Part shown: piece after piece, positions 1 through 4,766 of the stretch
How the letters are laid out: each line of letters begins with the position of its first letter
Numbering within the stretch: the first letter of the stretch is position 1
Assembly (NCBI GenBank): GCA_945788455.1
Contig: CALZMC010000028.1
Span: forward strand, 1 to 6,843
Direction of reading: 5' to 3'
Length of the DNA stretch: 6,843 bases
Origin: an uncultured Clostridia bacterium
GTDB lineage: Bacteria > Bacillota > Clostridia > Oscillospirales > Acutalibacteraceae
Translations under genes and position numbers: made by a program
The notes under the pieces: model-generated
What the model was told of the DNA's origin: nothing
Seen by the model: the letters and a program-made list of their open reading frames with translations, nothing else
Databases searched by the model: none

Positions 1-651
1 CCTGCCGCTGACATCAGCGAGCAGATTTCGCTTGCAGGCACAGAGGCTTCGGGTACAGGTAATATGAAGCTGATGCTAAACGGTGCTATTACTCTTGGCA
101 CAATGGACGGTGCTAATGTTGAGATTTACGATGCTGTCGGAGAGGATAACATCTTTATCTTTGGTATGACAACTCCTGAGGTTGAACAGCTAAAGAGAGA
201 CGGCTATAATCCTGTTCAGTATCTTAACAATAATCAGGCATTAAAGAATGCAGTCGAATTCATCAGTCAGGGCGTTAACTCAAAGAGCTTTGGCGAGATT
301 TCATCATCACTTGTAAACTGCGATCCGTATATGGCTCTTGCTGATTTTGCCGATTATCAAATGGCACAGAAGATTTCTGCCGAGGCTTACAGAGACAAGG
401 AGCGCTTTGCAAGAATGTCACTTATGAATATCAGCGGTGCAGGTGTGTTCAGCGCAGACCGTTCAATTATGGATTATGCTAAAGATATTTGGAACACTAA
501 GCCTGTTGTTTTTGCACAGGACAAGATAAAGACATCAAAAAAGTCTGCTCCGATGGCTCCAAAGTCAGAAAAAACAGAGAAAAAATCTACAAAAAAGGCA
601 GAGCCAAAGACTACTGCAAAAAAGACAAAGACTGCTAAAAAGTCAAAGTAA
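1..651 (+). CDS. glgP: Glycogen/maltodextrin phosphorylase, C-terminal part (5' end outside window)
   Basis: This is the end of a GT35 alpha-glucan phosphorylase, a cytoplasmic PLP enzyme that releases glucose-1-phosphate from the non-reducing ends of glycogen or maltodextrin. The reading frame is open from base 1, and 216 residues are visible. Visible residues 15-27 match the family's PLP-attachment signature (E-A-S-G-x-G-x-M-K-x-x-x-N), with Lys23 as the expected Schiff-base lysine, followed by the conserved 'TMDGANVEI' segment. The usual family ending, up to the 'DYAKDIWNTKP' region, finishes near base 510. The last 42 codons (523-648) are an added tail with 17 lysines and many Ala, Thr and Ser, which ordinary phosphorylases lack. 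The next gene encodes a GH13 alpha-glucan hydrolase, which fits a glycogen-use role. Sequence alone does not separate glycogen from maltodextrin preference. The family call is very secure. Confidence 0.96.
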   Translation, partial: PAADISEQISLAGTEASGTGNMKLMLNGAITLGTMDGANVEIYDAVGEDNIFIFGMTTPEVEQLKRDGYNPVQYLNNNQALKNAVEFISQGVNSKSFGEISSSLVNCDPYMALADFADYQMAQKISAEAYRDKERFARMSLMNISGAGVFSADRSIMDYAKDIWNTKPVVFAQDKIKTSKKSAPMAPKSEKTEKKSTKKAEPKTTAKKTKTAKKSK

Positions 652-663
652 TCATTAATTATT

Positions 664-690
664 AAGGCACGTGAAATATCGTGCCTTTTG
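664..690 (+). terminator. Hairpin between phosphorylase and GH13 gene (weak intrinsic terminator)
   Basis: A perfect 8-bp stem (AAGGCACG at 664-671 with CGTGCCTT at 680-687) encloses an 8-nt loop. It begins 12 nt after the phosphorylase stop codon. The U-tract is short and interrupted (TTTTGGTGTTT), so termination is probably partial. The GH13 start codon lies only 18 nt beyond the stem, and no good promoter is visible in the gap. Read-through that allows co-transcription is therefore likely. Confidence 0.65.
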
Positions 691-705
691 GTGTTTGAGG
701 GAGCT

Positions 706-2571
706 ATGGTAATATTCAATTCAAGAGATAAAAGCTACAAGTCAATAGTTTCTGCTCTTGCTACTGATGAAAAGTGTAAGTTTAGATTGATTATTCCCAG
801 AGATATGAGGTGTAGCAGTGCAACTCTTGCTATCGCAAAGGAGGATTGCGACACCGTCTATTACGGTATGTTTTGGGCAGGTATGTATGGGGACAGCCAC
901 GAGGTTTGGGAGCTTCATTTTTCTGCGACTACCGAGGGACTGTATTTTTATCATTTTGAGCTTGATACCCCTTGGGGCAGATCATTCGTAAAGAATGTCG
1001 GCTCGGGTATCGGCGAGCTTAATATTGATGCAGACGAGTTTCAGCAAACAGTATATGATAAGAATTTTAAAACTCCCGATTTCCTAAAGGGCGGAATTAT
1101 TTATCAAATTTTTCCCGACAGATTTTATAAATCGAAACAAAAAAAGAAAAATGTTCCCTCTACCCGTGTGATGCGTGAGTGGGGAGAGGAGCCGTTTTGG
1201 GCTGAGGAGCAAATGAACGGCATCTGGAACAATGACTATTTCGGCGGCGACCTAAAGGGTATCGAGGAAAAATTGCCTTATATCAAGGATTTGGGTGTTA
1301 ATTGTATTTATCTAAACCCTATTTTTGAGGCACATTCAAATCACAGATACGATACTGCCGATTATGAAAAAATTGACAGTCTTTTAGGCGATGAAAGTGA
1401 CCTAAAGCATCTTTGCAGGGTTGCAAAGGAAGAATACGGAATCAGCATAATTCTTGACGGCGTATTCAGTCATACAGGCTGTGACAGTAAGTATTTTAAT
1501 ATCTATAACAGATATGACAGTATTGGTGCATATAACAGTAAGGAAAGCCCTTATTACAGCTGGTACAAGTTTATTGATTATCCTGATGATTACCGTTCTT
1601 GGTGGGGAATTAAGCTTTTGCCGGAGATTATCGAGGAGGACGAAAATTACAGAGAATACATTTGCGGAAAAAACGGCATTTTAAGAAAATGGCTAAGATG
1701 CGGAATTTCCGGCTGGCGACTTGATGTTGCAGACGAGCTTCCCGATGTTTTTCTTGACGATTTGCGCTGTGCCGTTAAGGAAGAAAATGAGGATGCAATT
1801 ATCATAGGCGAGGTTTGGGAGGATGCCACAAACAAATTTGCCTATAACGAAAGAAGACGTTACCTTTTAGGCAGACAGCTTGACAGCGTTATGAATTATC
1901 CGTTTGCCGATGCAATTTTAAATTTTGTTCGCTTCGAAAATGCAGGATACTTTTTTGACCAAATTATGAGTATTATCGAAAACTATCCGCCACAGGTGCT
2001 TAATGTTTTGATGAACCATATAGGCACTCACGATACCGAAAGAGCGATTACAAGGCTTGCAGGTCCTGACAATGACGGCAGAGACCGTGAGTGGCAGCAT
2101 AACCATAACACCTTAACCTCATACGATTACCTAAAGGGTATTTCTATGATGAAAATGGCGTCTCTTATTCAGTTTACACTCCCCGGTGTACCGTCAATTT
2201 ATTACGGAGATGAGATTGGTATGCAGGGTATGAAGGACCCGTTTAACAGGGCTTGTATGACTTGGGATAACCAAAACACAGAGCTACTTAAATGGTATAA
2301 ACGTTTAGGCGAGATTAGAAACGGATTCGGTGTTTTTGTCGATGGCGAGTTTGTCCCCGTGTACTGTGATAATTCGTCTATCGCCTACGAAAGACGAGAC
2401 GATAACGAAGCCGTTTTAGTTGCGATAAATAACAGCGATGATGAAGCATATATTTGTGTCGGGGACGAGTGGAATAATTCGTATTGCCATTTTGACTTTG
2501 AGTGCAAAAACGGTATCATCACCTTGCCTCCGAGACGCTATACCTTGCTTTCTGTTAAATTTAATAATTAA
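706..2571 (+). CDS. GH13 alpha-glucan hydrolase (neopullulanase/cyclomaltodextrinase-like), cytoplasmic
   Basis: This 621-residue protein has the family GH13 (alpha-amylase clan) architecture: an N-terminal beta-sandwich domain (about 1-115), a catalytic barrel starting at 'GGIIYQIFPDRF' (about 129) and a C-terminal beta domain (about 545-621). All catalytic elements are present: region I DGVFSH (251-256), nucleophile Asp340 in GWRLD, acid/base Glu369 in IIGEVW, and transition-state Asp443 in GTHD. The 'SWWGIKLLPEI' segment and 'GVPSIYYGDEIG' (494-505) are typical of the neopullulanase/maltogenic-amylase group. There is no signal peptide, so it should act in the cytosol on maltodextrin or glycogen-derived chains beside the phosphorylase. 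The ATG at 706 is preferred because GAGG lies at 697-700. In-frame TTG (688) and GTG (691) codons overlap the hairpin or its trailing Ts and lack a ribosome binding site. Exact linkage specificity (alpha-1,4, alpha-1,6 or cyclodextrin) cannot be read from the sequence. Confidence 0.93.
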   Translation: MVIFNSRDKSYKSIVSALATDEKCKFRLIIPRDMRCSSATLAIAKEDCDTVYYGMFWAGMYGDSHEVWELHFSATTEGLYFYHFELDTPWGRSFVKNVGSGIGELNIDADEFQQTVYDKNFKTPDFLKGGIIYQIFPDRFYKSKQKKKNVPSTRVMREWGEEPFWAEEQMNGIWNNDYFGGDLKGIEEKLPYIKDLGVNCIYLNPIFEAHSNHRYDTADYEKIDSLLGDESDLKHLCRVAKEEYGISIILDGVFSHTGCDSKYFNIYNRYDSIGAYNSKESPYYSWYKFIDYPDDYRSWWGIKLLPEIIEEDENYREYICGKNGILRKWLRCGISGWRLDVADELPDVFLDDLRCAVKEENEDAIIIGEVWEDATNKFAYNERRRYLLGRQLDSVMNYPFADAILNFVRFENAGYFFDQIMSIIENYPPQVLNVLMNHIGTHDTERAITRLAGPDNDGRDREWQHNHNTLTSYDYLKGISMMKMASLIQFTLPGVPSIYYGDEIGMQGMKDPFNRACMTWDNQNTELLKWYKRLGEIRNGFGVFVDGEFVPVYCDNSSIAYERRDDNEAVLVAINNSDDEAYICVGDEWNNSYCHFDFECKNGIITLPPRRYTLLSVKFNN

Positions 2572-2583
2572 ATAATAATTGTT

Positions 2584-2618
2584 AACACCTCGGTTAAAAT
2601 ATAATCGAGGTGTTTTTT
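2584..2618 (+). terminator. Strong intrinsic terminator after the GH13 gene, overlapping the spoVAD ribosome binding site
   Basis: A 13-bp stem with one G-U pair (2584-2596 with 2602-2614) closes a 5-nt loop (AAATA) and runs into a T-tract (2613-2618). It begins 12 nt after the GH13 stop codon and has the shape of a Rho-independent terminator. The 3' arm contains GAGGTG (2607-2612), which is also the only good Shine-Dalgarno sequence for the ATG at 2619. A folded hairpin in the transcript would therefore both end GH13 transcription and hide the spoVAD ribosome binding site on any read-through RNA. Confidence 0.85.
2607..2612 (+). promoter_or_regulatory. Ribosome binding site of spoVAD, embedded in a terminator stem
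   Basis: GAGGTG lies 6 nt upstream of the ATG at 2619 and decides that start over the in-frame GTG at 2610. All six bases are paired in the 3' arm of the preceding hairpin. Transcripts that begin within the hairpin, after its 5' arm, would leave the site free, while read-through transcripts could sequester it. That regulatory consequence is inference. Confidence 0.7.
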
Positions 2619-3620
2619 ATGCACAAAATTGGAAAAACAATTTTATTTGATGAACCGCCTGTAATAATAGGTAATGCAGGTGTAGTAGGAAAAAAGGAGG
2701 GCGAGGGACCTCTTGCAAAGGATTTTGATGCAATATTTGAGGACACAACATTAGGTCAAACCTCGTATGAGCTTGCAGAGTCGGCAATGCTTCACGATGC
2801 CATAATCCGTGGCTTGACATCGGCAGGCATCAGCGCAAAGGATGTGGATTTTGTTTTAAGCGGAGATTTGCTCGATCAGTGTATGGGCTCTGCGTTTGCA
2901 ATTAAGGATTTAGAGATTGCATCTATCGGACTTTTCGGTGCTTGCTCAACAATGGCTTTATCTCTTACGGTAGGCTCAATGCTCGTTAGTGCAGGTGCAA
3001 AAAATGTTGTTTGTGCAACCTCAAGCCATTTTTGTTCGAGCGAGCGACAATTCCGTTTTCCTTTAGAATACGGCGGTCAGCGTCCGCCATCAAGTCAGTG
3101 GACAGTAACGGGAGCAGGTAGTGCTATTGTATCTAACAAGGGCAAAGGCATTAAAATTAAGGCAATTCAAGTTGGAACTATTACCGATTTGGGCGTAACA
3201 GATGCGAACAATATGGGCGCCGCTATGGCTCCGGCTGCGACAAGAACAATCGGCGATTTTTTGACCGATACAAAAACGAAACCGAGTGATTATGACCTTA
3301 TCGTTACAGGAGACCTTGGATATACAGGAAGCGAGCTTCTTTATCAGCTAATGAAAAAGGAATACAATATTGACCTAAAGCCTTATCATAACGATTGCGG
3401 AAAAATGATTTATAACCTAAAGGAGCAGGACGTTAATTCGGGTGGCTCAGGCTGTGGCTGTGGGGCATCTGTTTTGTGCTCTCATATTATTAAAAATATG
3501 AAAAAGGGCAGGCTTAAAAAGGTTCTTTTTGTTGCAACCGGTGCGCTTATGTCTCCAACATCAAGCAAGCAGGGCAATTCAATTCCGGGTATTGCTCACG
3601 CTGTATTGCTGGAGGTGTAG
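2619..3620 (+). CDS. spoVAD: Stage V sporulation protein AD (dipicolinic acid-binding SpoVA component)
   Basis: This 333-residue protein matches SpoVAD, close to the family's usual length. In Bacillus, SpoVAD is a thiolase-fold protein that binds dipicolinic acid and works with membrane SpoVA proteins in DPA uptake into the forespore and in its release at germination. Family landmarks run along the whole chain: 'GKKEGEGPLAKDFD' near the N terminus, 'FGACSTM' with Cys109 at the position of the thiolase-fold cysteine, 'EYGGQRPPSSQWTVTGAG' (about 150-167), 'HNDCGKMIY', 'DVNSGGSGCGCGAS' and the ending 'ATGALMSPTSSKQGNSIPGIAHAV'. The ATG at 2619 is chosen for its spacing from GAGGTG. SpoVAD is normally encoded between spoVAC and spoVAE. 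Here the upstream gene is a GH13 enzyme and the downstream one an unrecognised 53-codon ORF, so it stands apart from its usual partners. No confident sigma-G promoter was found by eye. Confidence 0.95.
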   Translation: MHKIGKTILFDEPPVIIGNAGVVGKKEGEGPLAKDFDAIFEDTTLGQTSYELAESAMLHDAIIRGLTSAGISAKDVDFVLSGDLLDQCMGSAFAIKDLEIASIGLFGACSTMALSLTVGSMLVSAGAKNVVCATSSHFCSSERQFRFPLEYGGQRPPSSQWTVTGAGSAIVSNKGKGIKIKAIQVGTITDLGVTDANNMGAAMAPAATRTIGDFLTDTKTKPSDYDLIVTGDLGYTGSELLYQLMKKEYNIDLKPYHNDCGKMIYNLKEQDVNSGGSGCGCGASVLCSHIIKNMKKGRLKKVLFVATGALMSPTSSKQGNSIPGIAHAVLLEV

Positions 3621-3621
3621 T

Positions 3622-3783
3622 ATGAAAAGCTATAACAATATAAAGCTCGTTTCATCATTTAGAGAAATATCAAATGTGCTCGAAATTATTTCCAAGGCAA
3701 TAAGAATTTTTGCCCTCGCGTTAATAATATTACAAGGCATTCTGCTTATTCGCGACACAAAAACAAGGACCGATTCGTTTTGA
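3622..3783 (+). CDS. Small single-pass membrane protein coupled to spoVAD, unknown function
   Basis: This is a 53-codon ORF starting at ATG 3622, 1 nt after the spoVAD stop. A strong ribosome binding site (GGAGGTG, 3611-3617) sits within the last codons of spoVAD, so translational coupling is likely. The product has a polar, amphipathic-looking N-terminal part (about 1-25), a hydrophobic segment 'IFALALIILQGILLI' (about 29-43) flanked by Arg28 and Arg44, and a short charged tail. One transmembrane helix is expected. I do not recognise the family. It is too short for SpoVAE and has no motif of that protein. The last codons and stop lie inside the following terminator hairpin. Position suggests expression with spoVAD, perhaps in the forespore, but no function can be assigned. 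The same frame stays open upstream into spoVAD from a TTG at 3529, which is judged a chance extension. Confidence 0.7.
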   Translation: MKSYNNIKLVSSFREISNVLEIISKAIRIFALALIILQGILLIRDTKTRTDSF

Positions 3784-3795
3784 ATCGGTTTTTTT
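3769..3795 (+). terminator. Intrinsic terminator closing the spoVAD-small ORF unit
   Basis: An 8-bp perfect stem (ACCGATTC at 3769-3776 with GAATCGGT at 3782-3789) with a 5-nt loop (GTTTT) is followed by an unbroken T-tract to 3795. This is a classical Rho-independent terminator. It overlaps the last codons and the TGA stop (3781-3783) of the 53-codon ORF, so a ribosome finishing that ORF would disrupt the hairpin. Confidence 0.9.
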
Positions 3796-3799
3796 ATGA

Positions 3800-3828
3800 T
3801 AGACTTTTTTATATATGTATGATATTAT
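3800..3828 (+). promoter_or_regulatory. Putative sigma-A promoter of the traX-like gene
   Basis: A -35-like TAGACT (3800-3805) is separated by 17 nt from a -10-like TATTAT (3823-3828), each close to consensus. It directly follows the spoVAD-unit terminator. Transcription would start near 3835, upstream of the AAAGGAGA site and the ATG at 3857 but downstream of the in-frame ATG at 3815, which supports the later start. A TATGAT at 3818 has the wrong spacing to this -35. Confidence 0.5.
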
Positions 3829-3856
3829 GAATTTAGATAGAGAAAGGAGATACGGT

Positions 3857-4600
3857 ATGGCTAATAAAACGATTGTAAAAATAAACGATTGCTGTAAAAA
3901 AATTCAGTTTCTTAACGGTGCTCAGCTAAAGCTTATAGCTATTGTTTCAATGCTGATTGACCATATAAATAAGTCGATGATATATCCCAACTTGGTAACA
4001 AATGACGGATTTCTTACAAAGCTAAGCAATATATTTGACATAATCGGAAGAATTGCGTTTCCTTTGTTTTGCTTTCTCCTCGTTGAGGGTTTTTATAAAA
4101 CTCACAGCCGAAAAAAATATTTACTGAATTTGATAATTTTCGGTGTTATATCCGAGGTCCCGTTTGATATGTTTACGACTGCAAGCTTTTTTAACAAGAA
4201 TTGGAATAACGTTATGTTTTCGCTTGCGCTTGTTCTCGTGACTATTTGGATTATTGATATCTTGAAGGAAAAAATGAAAGATAAGCCAAAGCTTATGTGG
4301 TATATTGTTTCGCTTGTGATTGTTGCAATAATGAGCTTTTTATCAATGATTTTAGCTCTTGATTATGAGCATCACGCAATATTAATCGGTTATTTCTTTT
4401 ATTTGTTTTATAATGCTAAGCTTTTTGCAATTCCGTTCGGCTATGCGTCTATGTACACAGAGCCTTGGTCACTTTTAGGCTTTGGCTTAACGCTTACATA
4501 TAACGGAGAGCGCGGAAAACAGAATAAAATGCTCGGATATTCGTTTTATCCTATCCATTTGCTGATACTCGGTGCACTTCGCCTTTATCTCGGAATATGA
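3857..4600 (+). CDS. TraX-family integral membrane protein
   Basis: This 247-residue polytopic membrane protein resembles the TraX family, named after the F-plasmid protein that acetylates pilin. Chromosomal homologues are common in Firmicutes, where their substrate is unknown. Family features visible are an N-terminal 'LKLIAIVSMLIDHI' segment with the conserved Asp-His, 'IGRIAFPLFCFLLVEGFYKT' followed by 'KKYLLNLIIFGVISEVPFDM', a 'WNNVMFSLAL' segment, and the ending 'LTYNGERG...YSFYPIHLLILGALRLYL'. I count roughly six to eight hydrophobic segments. The start at 3857 is supported by AAAGGAGA (3843-3850), whereas the in-frame ATG at 3815 has no ribosome binding site and probably precedes the transcript start. 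No conjugation gene is present nearby, so a role as a membrane acyltransferase modifying an envelope component is more plausible than one in transfer, but this is inference. Confidence 0.88.
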   Translation: MANKTIVKINDCCKKIQFLNGAQLKLIAIVSMLIDHINKSMIYPNLVTNDGFLTKLSNIFDIIGRIAFPLFCFLLVEGFYKTHSRKKYLLNLIIFGVISEVPFDMFTTASFFNKNWNNVMFSLALVLVTIWIIDILKEKMKDKPKLMWYIVSLVIVAIMSFLSMILALDYEHHAILIGYFFYLFYNAKLFAIPFGYASMYTEPWSLLGFGLTLTYNGERGKQNKMLGYSFYPIHLLILGALRLYLGI

Positions 4601-4619
4601 TTTTTGAATAATAATAAAA

Positions 4620-4680
4620 ACTATTTCATAGTATTATTTATCCCCAATCTATATTGTAGGTTGGGGAATTATTATTAATC
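4620..4680 (+). terminator. Hairpin region after the traX-like gene (probable terminator)
   Basis: The main hairpin is an 11-bp stem with one G-U pair: TCCCCAATCTA (4641-4651) pairs with TAGGTTGGGGA (4657-4667) around a 5-nt loop. The downstream flank is AT-rich (AATTATTATTAATC) rather than a clean T-run, so efficiency is uncertain. A small upstream inverted repeat, ACTAT-TTC-ATAGT (4620-4632), lies in the same gap. The hairpin sits between the traX-like stop and the next promoter, where a terminator is expected. Confidence 0.6.
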
Positions 4681-4703
4681 TTTAGTGAAATATACACAAA
4701 ATA

Positions 4704-4732
4704 TTGACAATTATTTAACGATGTTTTATAAT
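4704..4732 (+). promoter_or_regulatory. Consensus sigma-A promoter of the secreted protein gene
   Basis: A perfect -35 TTGACA (4704-4709), a 17-nt spacer and a perfect -10 TATAAT (4727-4732) lie upstream. The predicted transcript start is near 4739, giving a leader of about 28 nt before the ATG at 4767. An exact match in both boxes at ideal spacing implies strong vegetative transcription, unless an unseen repressor acts on it. Confidence 0.9.
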
Positions 4733-4766
4733 TAATATACAAAGAATAATTAAGGATGTATTTTTT

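Noticed and set aside
688..705. TTG (688) or GTG (691) as start of the GH13 gene.
   Set aside because: Both overlap the hairpin stem or its trailing T-tract and have no Shine-Dalgarno sequence, while the ATG at 706 has GAGG at a good distance.
474..719. Minus-strand ORF of 81 codons rich in Phe and Val.
   Set aside because: It is the complement of the lysine-rich phosphorylase tail (AAA/AAG read as TTT/CTT), has no ribosome binding site and overlaps the hairpin.
1454..1684. Plus-strand ORF of 76 codons inside the GH13 gene, and minus-strand ORFs at 742-954, 1647-1835, 1918-2106 and 2617-2820.
   Set aside because: They lie wholly or almost wholly within strongly conserved coding frames, have no recognisable protein features and are shadows of the real genes.
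2579..2605. Promoter-like TTGTTA and TATAAT ahead of spoVAD.
   Set aside because: The spacer is only 15 nt and the -10 lies in the terminator loop and stem. A start near 2612 would cut off the ribosome binding site. No convincing sigma-G pattern was found either.
2619..3620. Thiolase or beta-ketoacyl-ACP synthase instead of SpoVAD.
   Set aside because: The fold and the GACST cysteine are shared, but the EGEGPLAKDFD, EYGGQRPP and C-terminal motifs are specific to SpoVAD.
3796..3856. ATG codons at 3796 and 3815 as gene starts.
   Set aside because: The 3796 frame stops after eight codons. The 3815 ATG is in frame with the traX-like gene but lacks a ribosome binding site and would precede the predicted transcript start.
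3857..4600. TraX-like gene as evidence of a conjugative or mobile element.
   Set aside because: No relaxase, integrase, other transfer gene or terminal repeat is seen, and chromosomal TraX homologues are common in Firmicutes.
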